From positions 169,600,437 to 169,664,436 of the forward strand of contig NC_135715.1 of assembly GCF_964656455.1 (NCBI RefSeq): a stretch of DNA of 64,000 nucleotides, read 5' to 3'. Shown here one piece after another: positions 33,511 to 44,067 of this stretch (within the stretch, counting starts at the first letter, position 1; each line of letters starts with the position of its first letter). Position numbers and translations under genes: made by a program. The notes under the pieces were generated by a model, which did not search any database, was not told where the DNA came from, and saw only the letters and a list, made by a program, of their open reading frames with translations. The stretch comes from Halichoerus grypus. Taxonomy: Eukaryota; Chordata; Mammalia; Carnivora; Phocidae.

Positions 33511-34104
33511 TATCCAATATCAGTAATTGATTCTTTAGTGCAACAGATTCCTTGAATAAAAATAATTGCTTTGCATGCTATATGTGATAGGAAAACATTT
33601 TATCAGAAAAACAAGTAATTATAAATCTATTAACCAAACATTCTGCTGCCATATTCCATTTCCTCCAGGAATATATAACCCAAGGCATATGGCAAGGAAT
33701 ACTAGGCAGCAGTATCATAGAATACATTCTACTATTTCAATACTTCCTCACAAACTATAGACTAAAATCCATTCCCTTTAATTTAGCATTTAAAAACATT
33801 TCACATGCTCACCTTAACTCTCTTTGAAAACACACACTTTCTATATAACTCTTCTGGCAAGGAATTCCCTCTCCTACACAACTCCATTTCTTGGCAAGTT
33901 TGTCCTGTTTATTCTGTTTTTCTAAGTATCCAAACACTATTTATTTTTTAAAAACTAAGTTATGAAATACAGTCTCCACAAAGTCTTCCTTGACAACTAT
34001 AGCTCACAATACACTTTTTTATTGCTTTTTTTGGTGGATTTTTTAGCAGATAATTTGGAGCACAAAGAAGAACTGTTACATCTCTGATTTTTTTTTTTTT
34101 TTGA
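33511..34104. other. No gene recognised
   Basis: AT-rich with a T15 run at 34088-34102 abutting the minus-strand L1. Confidence 0.4.
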
Positions 34105-34605
34105 TGCTGAAAGTTCATTTTCTTCTTTTATTGTTAACTGTGATAAAACACAGATGATATAAAATTTACCATCTTAACCATTTTTAAACACACAGTTCAG
34201 TAGAGTTAAGTATATTCATATTGTCGTACAACCAATCTCCGGAATTGTTTTTATTTTACAAATTGAAGCTCTATACCCATTAAATGACAACTCCCCATTC
34301 CTCCCTATCCTCAGTCCCAGGCAACCACCACTGTACTTTCTGTCTTTATGGATTTGCTACTCTTTGCGTATCATATAGTTGGATGTCATGGTATTTGTGT
34401 TTTTGTGACTGGCTTATTTCACTTAGTGCAATGTCCTCAAGGTTCCTCTATGTTGTAGCATGGGTCAGAATTCTCTTCCTTTTTAAGGCTGAATAATATT
34501 TCTGTGTATGTATATACCACATTTTCTCTATTCATGGGTCAATGGACACCTATGTTGTTGCCACCTTTTGGCTATTGTGAGGAATGCTACTATGTGTAAC
34601 TTACC
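34105..34605 (-). mobile_element. Old L1 LINE 3' end, minus strand
   Basis: Reverse-complement L1 3' UTR and ORF2 end: ATATAAAATTTACCATCTTAAC, CACACAGTTCAGTAGAGTTAAG, CCCCATTCCTCCCTATCC, GGCAACCACCACTGTACTTTC, GACTGGCTTATTTCACTTAG, AAGGCTGAATAATATTTCTG, CACCTTTTGGCTATTGTGAG. Frames are broken. L1M-type. Confidence 0.85.
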
Positions 34606-34624
34606 CTTTTAAGATCTAAAACCT

Positions 34625-34880
34625 AGTGTAGTAAGCAAAATTCTTAGATGGCCCCAAGGTTCCCACCCCGTCATGTATACACTCTGCATAATCCCCTCTC
34701 CTTGAGTATAAAATATTTGATATGACGTGATATCACTCCATGATTATGTTACTTTATATGAGGGAAGGGATTTTGCAGATGTTAGTAAAGGCCCCTATCA
34801 GTTGACTTTGAGTAAATCAAAATGGAGATTGTGTTGCATAAGCCCAATCTAATCAAATGAGCCTTTAAAAGAGGATAGAG
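34625..34880. mobile_element. LTR-like old repeat, left part (MaLR/MLT1-type?)
   Basis: Contains GATGGCCCCAAGGTTCCCAC, AGGGAAGGGATTTTGCAGATG and AAATGGAGATTG, an order I associate with an old mammalian LTR (probably ERVL-MaLR). It is cut at 34880 by the L1 insertion and resumes at 36055. The family name is uncertain; the split is not. Confidence 0.45.
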
Positions 34881-36040
34881 AACACTTTTTCGTGTGTCTG
34901 TTGGCCATTTGGATGTCTTCTTTGGAAAAATGTCTGTTCATGTCTTCTGCCCATTTCTTGATTGGATTCTTTGTTCTTTTGGTGTTGAGTTTGATGAGTT
35001 CTTTATAGATTTTGGATACTAACCCTCGGCATCAGGGAAATCCAAATCAAAACCTCAATGAGATACCACCTCACACCAGTCAGAATGGCTAAAATTAACA
35101 AGTCAGGAAATGACAGATGTTGGCAGGGATGCGGAGAAAGGGGAACCCTCCTACACTGTTGGTGGGAATGCAAGCTGGTGCAGCCACTCTGGAAAACAGT
35201 ATGGAGGTTCCTCAAAAAGTTGAAAATAGAGCTACCATATGATCCAGCAATTGCACTACTGGGTATTTACCCCAAAGATACAAAAGTAGGGACCCGAAAG
35301 GCTACGTGCACCCCGATGTTTATAGCAGCAATGTCCACAATAGCCAAACTGTGGAAAGAGCCAAGATGTCCATCAACAGATGAATGGATAAAGAAGATGT
35401 GGTATATATATACAATGGAATATTATGCAGCCATCAAAAGGAATAAGATCTTGCCATTTGCAACGACGTGGATGGAACTGGAGGGTATTATGCTGAGCGA
35501 AATAAGTCAAACAGAGAAAGACATGTATCATATGACCTCACTGATATGAGGAATTCTTAATCTCAGGAAACAAACTGAGGGTTGCTGGAGTGGGGGGTGG
35601 GGTGGGAGGGATGGGGTGACTGGGTGATGGACACTGGGGAGGGTATGTGTTCTGGTAAGCGCTGTGAATTGTGCAAGACTGTTGAATCTCAGATCTGTAC
35701 CTCTGAAACAAATAATGCAATAGATGTTAAGAAAGAAAAAAAGAAGAAGAATAATGTAGCAGGAGGGGAAGAATGAAGGGGGGGAAATCGGAGGGGGAGA
35801 AGAACCATGAGAGACGATGGACTCTGAAAAACAAACTGAGGGTTCTAGAGGGGAGGGGGTTGGGAGGATGGGTTAGCCTGGTGATGGGTATTGAGGAGGG
35901 CACGTTCTGCATGGAGCACTGGGTGTTATGCACAAACAATGAATCATGGAACACTATATCTAAAAGTAATGATGTAATGTATGGGGATTAACATAACAAT
36001 AAAAAAAAATTAAAAAAAATAAAATAAAATAAAATAAAAT
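34881..36040 (+). mobile_element. Young L1 LINE insertion with 5' inversion
   Basis: A 1.16-kb 5'-truncated L1. Target duplication AAAAGAGGATAGAG is exact at 34867-34880 and 36041-36054, and the site reads TT|AAAA, the usual L1 endonuclease site. The first 146 bases (34881-35026) are L1 ORF2 in reverse orientation. From about 35027 the element runs forward. The forward frame at 35058-35549 is an undamaged C-terminal ORF2p piece of 163 codons (CCHC-like [40 protein letters not shown]), ending in TSLI and a stop. Then a two-block 3' UTR and an (AAAAT)n tail. Not able to move by itself: the reverse transcriptase and endonuclease domains are absent. Confidence 0.95.
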
Positions 36041-36042
36041 AA
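36000..36042. repeat. A-rich L1 tail with (AAAAT)n
   Basis: Poly(A) tail of the L1, structured as A-runs and five AAAAT-type units, directly followed by the right target-site duplication. Confidence 0.9.
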
Positions 36043-36054
36043 AAGAGGATAGAG

Positions 36055-36420
36055 AGATTTAAAGTCAGAGATTCCCTCCTTTCCTTAAAGAAGCCAAAGA
36101 TCATGCTGTAAGCCCACTGAGTGACACTGTGGCAAGAATCTAAAGATGGACTCTTAAGGGTTGAGAGCAGTCCTCGGCCAATAACATGCAAGAGAATGAA
36201 GATGTCAGCTCTACAACCACAAGGAATAGAATTCTGCCAACAACCAATGACCTTGGAAGAGAACCCAGAGCCTGACACCTCCAAGTCTTAAGCAGAAGAC
36301 CGAGCTAACCTGTACCCAGATTCTTGACCAAAGAAACTGTAAGATAATACATTTGTTTTAAGTGGTTAAATTTGTGGTAATTTGTTATGTAGCAATAAAA
36401 AAATCTAATAAATCTAGTTT
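36055..36420. mobile_element. LTR-like old repeat, right part
   Basis: Resumes the repeat broken at 34880: AGAGATTTAAAGTCAGAGATTCC, CTGACACCTCCAAGTC, AAACTGTAAGATAATACATTTG, TTTGTGGTAATTTGTTATGTAG, AATCTAATA. The end resembles the AATTTGTGGTAATTTGTTACAGC...CTAATACA terminus of MaLR-type LTRs. Removing the L1 would join the two halves. Confidence 0.45.
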
Positions 36421-39110
36421 TAAATTTGGGGCATTTCCATTATTTCTTAAACACAGACTACAAACTACATCATTATGGCATCTGTAAGTCACTTTTGGGA
36501 ACATCAAATACACAATACGTAATATATTTAAGGGCTATTAATGTTTGTTCAACTTTTTACTGACATAAAGATAATTGGACCTATATAGAGGTACTTTTGA
36601 TTGTTTTTCAAATAATTTTTTTAATAATTTTGTTGCCCTTATTACTTCTTGTTATTGTTGCTATTTTTTTTGCATGTCTGATACTGGTGCCCAATTGTAT
36701 ATTTGTGTGTTCTAGTATGTTATGAATCGGGGAGTAGAGAATCATGCTTGTTTGTATTGTGTCTATATAGTTAGTGAGAATAGTGATTTTTTAGAATTTT
36801 TTTCTGTATACTTCTCGGTATTTGAAATTGCCAGAAAAAAATGATATGTGTTTAAGTGAGGAGATAATATTATAAGAATACCACTATGGTTGATTTTTAG
36901 CTTATTTCAAAAAGTTCTCTTCATTGAAAGCTCTTACTAGGCAAAATTGCTCTAGGGAGGTAGCGTCTTCGTCCTCAAATGGTCTTTGCCCTCCAGTGAC
37001 TCTAGTGAGTCAGAGAAATATATGTGGGCTTCATACAGAATTACTGCACGTCAAGTTGCAAATTAGAACCATGGGACATGTTATTCACTACTTTCCAAGT
37101 CTACATTTCACATATCATTTAAGGACCCGTTAACAAACAGTATGTTTTGATTTTTTTATTCCAGTAGTGGCAATTGAGTTAAAGTTTGAGAAAACTTACA
37201 GATAAGAACAGTGAACAATACAATACCCGAAGGGACCAGGGGAGAAACATAAACCAGGGTCACCTTTTAAGAAAAATAGGAGGAACTTTGATAACAGATT
37301 ACTGCAAATATCAAGTTTCAAGTATTCAAATCTTTAAAATTTATTTCTCCTGTTTTTAAGCTGTCTTCCCCTACCCCTCCTTTTTGTACTGTGTACTCTA
37401 AGGTACTTTCTGAACCAAAGCAGGATACCATCACCTGAATAACTCTTTGACCAAGTCAAGTTCTTGTATTTGAAAACAACCTGGCACAAAGTTTAGATTT
37501 AGGGCATTTAAAGAGATTTTTGTATACATACCCACTTTCTAAATGCACACATCTAAATGTACATTTCTAATACAACCACTTTCTTATTTTAAATTTCTTT
37601 ATGAATAAGACAATTTTCATTTCGCCTCATGTCTGCAGACACACACAGTGATAGAAATGATGGAATGCTTTGTTAACACTCCTCTCCACACGCAACAGTC
37701 CTCCTGATTTGACTCTGCTTTTCCTTCTTAGGACTTCAATGATCTCTTTGGTACAGCACTGGGTAGAATAGCATTTTAAAAGTAAAACTAAGGTAGAATA
37801 TTTAAGGTGTCATTGATGAAACACTAAATTCCACACCTGAAAGTAATATTCCACTGTATGTCATCTGTCTGGAATTTAAATAAAAACTTGGAAAGAAAAT
37901 AAAGAAAGAAAAGGGCATTAATGCTGCTCTGTTGATATCACTTCTAGAGTAAACCACCAAGTTTCACTGTAAAATTAAACATTACTGTCTTACGTATCTG
38001 AACCCCTATGGAAAACAAATGGACTACAATTGTGATGAGGGTGATTCCTCATTCACTTTTGGCCTTTCATTTTTTCTTTTGCTCTGATAACTAAGAACCC
38101 CATATTTTTTTTCTGTTGCTTTCAATATTAGGTCCTTAAATAAAACAGGCAAAAATAACCACTACTACCACTCCTAACCAACCACCAAAGAACGGGAATT
38201 TCTGATTTATTTACAAGAGAACGTACATCTGCAAGCTTCCATAACAGACAACCAGGAAGGGCAAAAAAATAGCAGCCCTTTTGTAGCAAACCAACACTGT
38301 AACTGGAATAGCAATCTGTCTTCCAGAGAACAAAGGCACTGCCACAAGGAGTCCAAGTGTTTGCTCTTTGCCAACATTCCCCCAAATCTACAGACATTTT
38401 TAGAAAGAATGCCTACACCTCCTATTCAGAAATTAAAAGGGAGATCGTCTAAGCTTTGAAAGGTAATATTTGGGTTGCGTCAGAGCCTAGCATTTTATTT
38501 CTTTGTTCTGCTTCTGAATTCACATTGACATACAAATCATTTAATTTCTTTAAGTATTTTAAAGTAACTTCTTTAAATTACTCCTTAAGGAATTTGTTGA
38601 AGTGCTCTAGGTATTAAATGTATAAAATCGCTTTAGATCTAAGGATTAAAAGTGAGGCATGAGGGCAAATTGTTACCAACCAAGAGGTTTTATTTAAAAA
38701 GCGTGAATCACATAGTATTCACTAACGTTTTTATTTTTTAAGGCTTTTAAATATACATTTAAAGAATATTTTCATAGTGTACTTAAAACTGATGTTACTT
38801 TCACTGTTTGCATGATATAATTTCTTATAGCGGTTCAAATGAGGAAGCTACCGAATTCCTCCATTGACAACAAAAACACCTTCTTTCAATAATCATGGAC
38901 ACAGGAGGATTTAGTATATTACACTGAACCTAAAGAAAATTTAAATATAAAACAACCTCATCTTAAACTAGAACATGGTCACCTTCCCTTTACTTCTTCC
39001 TTATTCCTTCTCCAATGACATTTTATTTCTTTTACTCATTATTTCCTATTTATTTGCAAGGTTAACTTTTATAGTAGTCTAAATTTTAAGGCATTTTAAA
39101 TATTATTACC
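36421..39110. other. Longest stretch with no recognised repeat
   Basis: About 2.7 kb without any SINE, LINE, MIR or tandem repeat I could recognise, and without a convincing coding frame (frames at 36924-37133 and 38128-38397 are chance length with no features). Confidence 0.45.
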
Positions 39111-39123
39111 TATTGTGGTTATT

Positions 39124-39318
39124 TTTTTTTTAAGATTTTATTTATTTATTTGACAGAGAGAGACACAGCGAGAGAGGGAACACAAGCAGGGGGAGTGGGA
39201 GAGGGAGAAGCAGGCTTCCCGCCGAGCAGGGAGCCCGATGGGGGGCTCGATCCCAGGACCCCAGGACCATGACCTGAGCCGAAGGCAGACGCTTAACGAC
39301 TGAGCCACCCAGGCGCCC
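39124..39318 (-). mobile_element. CAN-SINE, young
   Basis: Minus-strand, nearly consensus: AAGATTTTATTTATTTATTT, GACACAGCGAGAGAGGGAAC, AGAAGCAGGCTTCCCGCCGA, CCTGAGCCGAAGGCAGACGC, GAGCCACCCAGGCGCCC. Exact 13-bp target duplication TATTGTGGTTATT at 39111-39123 and 39319-39331. Several CpGs survive. Confidence 0.96.
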
Positions 39319-39424
39319 TATTGTGGTTATTATTATAATAATATCCTTGTTTTTTTGTTTAACAATTACTCAAATACCATAATGTTTGAGTGCTACAAAA
39401 CAATACATAGATATAATTATTTGG

Positions 39425-39663
39425 GCCAGGGAGTCAGACTTACATTCAGATTCGAACCTTAGCATTTACAAAATCTGTGGTCACTATCTTCTTATATGTA
39501 AAATAGAGATACCTCATAGGATTGTGGTGAATGTTTAAATGTTCCCTCCAACTTTCAGATTCTAACCTTAGCATTTACAAAATTTGTGGCCACTATCTTC
39601 TTATATGTAAAATAGAGATACCTCATAGGATTGTGGTGAATGTTTAAATGTTCCCTCCAACTT
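39425..39663 (+). mobile_element. MIR SINE carrying a 109-bp tandem duplication
   Basis: MIR-like order GGGAGTCAGACTTACATTCAG, TTCGAACCTTAGCATTTAC, CACTATCTTCTTATATGTAAA, ATAGAGATACCTCATAGGATTG. The segment 39445-39553 is repeated at 39554-39662 with three substitutions, so the core occurs twice. The near identity of the two copies means the duplication is much younger than the MIR. Confidence 0.85.
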
Positions 39664-39866
39664 AGCTGTTCTAAAACTGTACATATCATTTTCTTCTCAA
39701 ACCTGTTCCTCCCCCAAACTGTCTAATGTTAGTAAGGGGCAAAATCATCTACATAGTTTTCCAAATAAGACTAAATTATGATTAATTCCCAATGGCTCAA
39801 TTTAAACATCCAGTCACCCAAGTCTGGTAATATTCATCCTTATAATATCTTAAAAGATACACTCTT

Positions 39867-40026
39867 GGGGTGCCTGGGTGGCTCAGTTGGTTAAACGTCC
39901 AACTCTCGGTTTTTGGCTCAGGTCATGATCTCATGGGTCATGGGACTCAACCCCATGTTGGGCTCACACTCAACAGGGAGTCTGCTTGAAGATTCTCTCC
40001 CTCTGCCACTCCCTCAACTTGTGCAT
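39867..40026 (+). mobile_element. CAN-SINE, older, 3'-truncated
   Basis: GGGGTGCCTGGGTGGCTCAG head, CAACTCTCGGTTTTTGGCTC, ATGATCTCATGGGTCATGG, GAGTCTGCTTGAAGATTCTC. It stops after AACTTGTGCAT with no CT-rich or A-tail region. The target duplication is not visible. Confidence 0.88.
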
Positions 40027-40139
40027 AAGAACAGGATAACTGCTTTTGTGGTGGGAATAGCCTGCCTTCCTCACACTGGGTCTGAGCAAAGGATGCAACA
40101 ATTATTATTTTTTTCATTCATTCAAAAATATTTATTTTT

Positions 40140-40600
40140 TTAAACTTCTTATTTGGGGATAATGTAGATTCACATGCACTTGTAAGAAAACAGAAATCTT
40201 TATTAAAGCAAAAGTGACAATTAGAAATTACATATTTTTAAAGCATACAACTTGATGATTTGATATACATATGCATTGTGAGATAATCACCAAATCAAGC
40301 TAATTAATATATCCATCATCATAGTTACTTTGTGTGTGTGTGTGTATGTGTGTGTGTGGTGAGAATACAGGCATACTCTTTCAGCACATTTTAAGGATAC
40401 AGTGCAGTACTGTAGCCCTGTTAATTACAATCAGGTTGCACGTAAGATCTCCTGTTGTCCATTAGATGAGTAACTTAAACTTGTACACAATGACCAACAG
40501 CTCCTCATTTCCCCCCCTCCCACCAGCTCCTGGCAACCACCATTCTACTCTCTGCTTCTATGGGAACGGTTTCCCTGGATTAGATATGGGCCATATGGGA
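40140..40600 (-). mobile_element. Old L1 LINE 3' region, minus strand
   Basis: Reverse-complement L1M-like text: AAAGCATACAACTTGATGATT, TTGATATACATATGCATTGTG, ATATCCATCATCATAGTTAC, AAGATCTCCTGTTGTCCATTAG, CTCCTGGCAACCACCATTC, TACTCTCTGCTTCTATGGG. Contains a (GT)n tract at 40331-40359. Confidence 0.75.
40331..40359. repeat. (GT)n microsatellite
   Basis: Interrupted GT run (one TATG break) in the old minus-strand L1. Confidence 0.9.
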
Positions 40601-41282
40601 TAGAAAGAAGAGGTCCAGAGTCATTTCAAGTTCTGTTTCAGAGGAAAACTTGAGAGGAAGAAGGATTCTCATAAGCAGGAGATTGGGTGGAGTGGGCCAT
40701 CATCAAAACAGACTGGAAGGACTGAATAGCCCAGGGATTGGAAAGCATCACAAGCATCAAGAGAGTTTCCACTGGAAGGGAATCTAGTGATATGAATATT
40801 GAAGAATTCAGGATAGAGGGCTTCTGCTGGCAGGCCTCAGGCCATCTCCAAAGAAGAAACTTGAGTGCTTCCATTTTTCCTTCTTCCATCTCAAATGACA
40901 GTTCTAGATGGGTAAAGCTGTAGCAAGCAGGCTGTTGAGGCAGAGTGAGTGAGAAAAGAAATTACTGTATTCCCTTTCTGGAAGACAGTGGATGCCGAAT
41001 GGTGTCCTTAACTGGCAGAGATGAGAGGAAGTTTTATCTCTGAATGAAGATTAAAGTAGTAATGAATATCTTGGAATAGATCCTCTCAATTGAGAGAGTC
41101 ACTTAATGGTGACTGTGGAATGGCACAGGATCTGAGTGAGCAGAAAAGTCATGAGCACCCTGCCCAAGTCCCCATCCAGGGCCAGAAGACAATGCCACCA
41201 AATAAATGTTAAATAAACAATGAGAAACAACACAAGTGTTTTCCTTAGGCCATGTTTTGTGCTTTTCAACATTCTTTATACT
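40601..41282. other. No gene or repeat recognised
   Basis: Moderate GC sequence with overlapping chance frames on both strands at 40638-40923; nothing recognised. Confidence 0.4.
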
Positions 41283-41295
41283 TAACACCCATTTT

Positions 41296-41465
41296 TTAAA
41301 AAAGATTTATTTATTTGAGAGAGAGAGAGAATGGGCAGTGGGGAGGGGCAGAGGGAGAGAGAGAGAGAGAGCAGGGAGCCTGATGCTGGACTCGGTTCCA
41401 GGACCATGGGATCATGACTTAAGCCGAAAGCAGATGCTTAATCGACTGAGCCACCCAGGTGCCCC
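41296..41465 (-). mobile_element. CAN-SINE, shortened
   Basis: AAAAGATTTATTTATTTGAG, GA-rich block, GCAGGGAGCCTGATGCTGG, CTTAAGCCGAAAGCAGATGC, GAGCCACCCAGGTGCCCC. The GCAGACTCCC-type block is missing. Exact target duplication TAACACCCATTTT at 41283-41295 and 41466-41478. Confidence 0.95.
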
Positions 41466-41478
41466 TAACACCCATTTT

Positions 41479-42067
41479 AATATCCATCACAACATCCCTA
41501 AAATTAGTCATTGTGGAAACAATTTTGTGAGGAGTGGCGGCTGGTATGGGTGGAAACCATAAGGTGGACCTGCAAAATGGGCCCTGGATACCATATTAGA
41601 TATTTTCCTTTATGCTGTTAAAAAGAATCCTATCTGTCAAAGTTATGAATCCATATTCTTTGTTTTAGATGTACTCATGAGGAGCAATCAGAATCCATTC
41701 TAAGTGTGTTTTTACATTATAAATTTTTATTTTTCTTATATGAATAATATAAAAGACATAATCTGCCTTTTTTCAAACACCTCTGTGTACGTTAATTGAA
41801 TAGGATGTAGAAATGACTGCATTTCTATGCATCTATATTTACATTCAATGAATTTAAAAGTGAGATTAAAGATGCTAGTTTAAATGGAATCTTAACTCTG
41901 CTGACAGGAGTCTCCCTCTACCTTTCCCCTTCTTTCTCCTGGTCTTCTCAATTTTTTTAAGAAAGAAAATTCAGTATTTCAGATGGAGTCAACTATCCAG
42001 TATAACTGTAGGAGTTCTAGATCAGGTTGATAAAAAAGATATAATGAAAATGTTTTAAGGGAACGTT
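41479..42067. other. No gene or repeat recognised
   Basis: AT-rich sequence with no notable structure. Confidence 0.4.
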
Positions 42068-42262
42068 AGCTTTGGAATAGACTGGAATGTGTACGATATG
42101 ATCTCCACCATTTACTAGCTCCACAGGCAAGTTAGGTACCTATTATAAGTGTCAATGTTGTCATATGTAAAACAGGGTTATAGCACCTATCTCACAGAAT
42201 TATTGTGAGAATTAAAGGAGAGAAAGTATATAAATTTTTTAGCACATTGCCTAACAGAATGG
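42068..42262 (+). mobile_element. MIR SINE
   Basis: CTCCACCATTTACTAGCTCC, CAGGCAAGTTAGGTACCTAT, CATATGTAAAACAGGGTTATAG, ACCTATCTCACAGAATTATTG, TTTTTTAGCACATTGCC follow the MIR order. Confidence 0.7.
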
Positions 42263-42479
42263 AAGTGATCACATGCATAAACAGGAGATCTACTTAATAG
42301 CAGGATTAAATTAATAATATGCCCTGGCACAGTATATTTTAAGCAAATATGGAATTCTGTTTATTTTTTTCCATCCAAACCAGGAAGCTTGCTACCAAAC
42401 ATAATAAGTTATTCCCACTTAACTTTAAAAAGAGTAAAAAAATTAATGTAAGAATGATGTGTTTCACCAGAACCAAAAC

Positions 42480-42960
42480 AAATAATTTAGAACACAATAA
42501 ATTTAAAGAAATTATTAGTAACATGGGAATAAATAAACCCATAAATGTAAAAGTGTGTTTGTGTGTATATGTGTGTGTGTGTGTGTTATGTTATATGAAA
42601 TATTTGAGGAATGAATGGGATATTCAATAAATAATTCTGGGACAACTGGCTAGCCATTTGAGGAAAAGTCAAGATTCGTACTTCACTAGTTAAACATAAA
42701 TACATTTCAGATGTTAAAATGTAGTCTATAAAAAGAGAAAACATTTAAATACAAGGAAGAAAAGTAAATGCATATTTTTACAGTCCAGAGATTTTATCAC
42801 CATTTAAAGCATGATATTAAACCCATAACCACAGAGGGAAAAATTATAGAATTGAGAGCATAATAATTAAAAATTCATAGTGACAAAACAAACAAATTAA
42901 AACAAAACACTATTAAAATCAACCAACTAAAATTTTTTAAAGCCATAAATAGGCTAAATG
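42480..42960 (+). mobile_element. Old L1 LINE ORF2 fragment
   Basis: GAATGGGATATTCAATAAAT, TTCTGGGACAACTGGCTAGCC, CATAAATACATTTCAGATGTT, AAGCATGATATTAAACCCATAA, TTCATAGTGACAAAACAAAC match the L1 ORF2 3' third on plus. Frames broken. Contains a (GT)n tract at 42553-42586. Confidence 0.65.
42553..42586. repeat. (GT)n microsatellite, imperfect
   Basis: GT-rich run with ATAT and TT interruptions inside the old L1 fragment. Confidence 0.9.
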
Positions 42961-42974
42961 CAGAAACCAAAAGG

Positions 42975-43132
42975 AAAAAAATTAGACACATGACCGCTGC
43001 ATAATCATAGGAGCTGGGGATTAATTCAGAAAGTACTGGCAGTGGTAGCTCAGTTACGACCTGGCAGAGGATTTCATCTCTCGGTACCACTGCTCCGAAC
43101 AGCACTTGAATGGCCTTCCTCAGGAGCTGTGG
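42975..43132 (-). other. Unassigned CpG-containing segment, exon-like or structured
   Basis: Unlike its AT-rich surroundings this holds four CpGs and no recognised repeat. On minus, a CTTAACAG that could be a splice acceptor is followed by an open frame reading LLRKAIQVLFGAVVPRDEIL and continuing for about 30 more codons before running into the A-rich L1 fragment. On either strand the exact 9-bp arms GCAGTGGTA (43039-43047) and TACCACTGC (43085-43093) can form a hairpin with a 37-base loop. It matches no snRNA or snoRNA I can recall. Could be an exon, a retrocopy piece or chance. Confidence 0.2.
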
Positions 43133-43139
43133 CTGTTAA

Positions 43140-43260
43140 GGAACATTAAAGTCAGAGGTGACTTTAGAGATTATTCTGGTTTACTGTCTGAATTTTACAG
43201 ACAAGATAACCAAGACTTGGTGAAGTTGGATCACAAACTATTCACAGAGATATGTACAAG
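43140..43260 (-). mobile_element. MIR-like fragment
   Basis: GACTTTAGAGATTATTCTGG, TTACTGTCTGAATTTTACAG, ACAAGATAACCAAGACTTGG resemble the reverse complement of the MIR/MIR3 core; diverged. Confidence 0.4.
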
Positions 43261-43314
43261 ATGCAGTAAGAGCAAAAAACAAACAAGAAAACCTCCTTGT
43301 AACAAGGAAGAGAA

Positions 43315-43700
43315 AGAAATCTTTGCTGAGGAGGGGGCACTTCAGGCTGAACTTGAAGGGTGAATAATAATTCCTCCAAGTAACAGGGGGATTCCAGACT
43401 AAAAAACAAATAAAAAACAAAAGTATCATATACAGTGGCCTCAGGCACAATACAGAAAGGTAGTCTAGCACATTGTAAGCCATTACGTATAACTGAAGTT
43501 TATAGAGTATTAATGGTGTTAAATGAAGTTTAAAAATGTGTCATGTACTAAATATGTGTGCCATGCTAAATAATTTTAATCCTGTCCTACATTGATGGGA
43601 AATGGAGAAAACTTTTACAATAAAGGACTAACATCATGAGGTTGGTGTTTCAGAAAGGAACCTTAGCAGCTGCTTAAAGGATGGAGAAGATGAAAGAATT
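43315..43700 (-). mobile_element. L2 LINE fragment
   Basis: Order matches L2 in reverse: GGCACTTCAGGCTGAACTTG, AGGGGGATTCCAGACT, ATTGTAAGCCATTACG, TGATGGGAAATGGAGAAAAC, TAACATCATGAGGTTGG, TTTCAGAAAGGAACCTTAGC. Frames broken. Confidence 0.5.
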
Positions 43701-43714
43701 TAGAAATTAAAAAA

Positions 43715-43825
43715 AAAAAATCTCTCCTTCAAGATTCTGCTGAAATATTCTACTAGGCTTTTTGGATTCTATGTTGGTAGAATGAGTCTTCCTTCCTTTT
43801 TTCCTCTTTGCACTTTATGTAGGAT
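43715..43825 (+). mobile_element. L2/MIR-clade LINE fragment
   Basis: TCTCCTTCAAGATTCTGCTG, then CCTTCCTTTTTTCCTCTTTGC and ACTTTATGTAGG, resembling the TCCTTCAAGACTCAGCTCAAA start of CR1-clade LINE 3' ends. Short and uncertain. Confidence 0.35.
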
Positions 43826-43872
43826 TTATTTATTTAGTTAGTTAGTTACTTGATAAGTGATGGACATATTTT

Positions 43873-44058
43873 TAAAAAATATTTATTTATTTATTTATTT
43901 GAGAAAAAGAGACAGAGAGTAGAGGGAGAGGCAAAAGCAGAGGAAGAGAACCCTCAAGCATACTCCCCACTGACGCCTGAGGGAGGTCTCGATCCCAGGA
44001 CCCTGAGATCATGACCTGAGCTGACACTGCTTAACTGACTGAGCCATGCAGGCGCCCC
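43873..44058 (-). mobile_element. CAN-SINE, old
   Basis: ATATTTATTTATTTATTTATT tail side, GGGAGAGGCAAAAGCAGAGG, CAGGACCCTGAGATCATGACC, CTTAACTGACTGAGCCATGC and AGGCGCCCC. Target duplication is weak (CATATTTTT / CATATGTTT). Confidence 0.9.
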
Positions 44059-44067
44059 CATATGTTT

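Noticed and set aside
35058..35549. 163-codon frame as a possible host gene
   Set aside because: It is the C-terminal piece of L1 ORF2p inside a truncated L1 with target-site duplications, so not a host gene.
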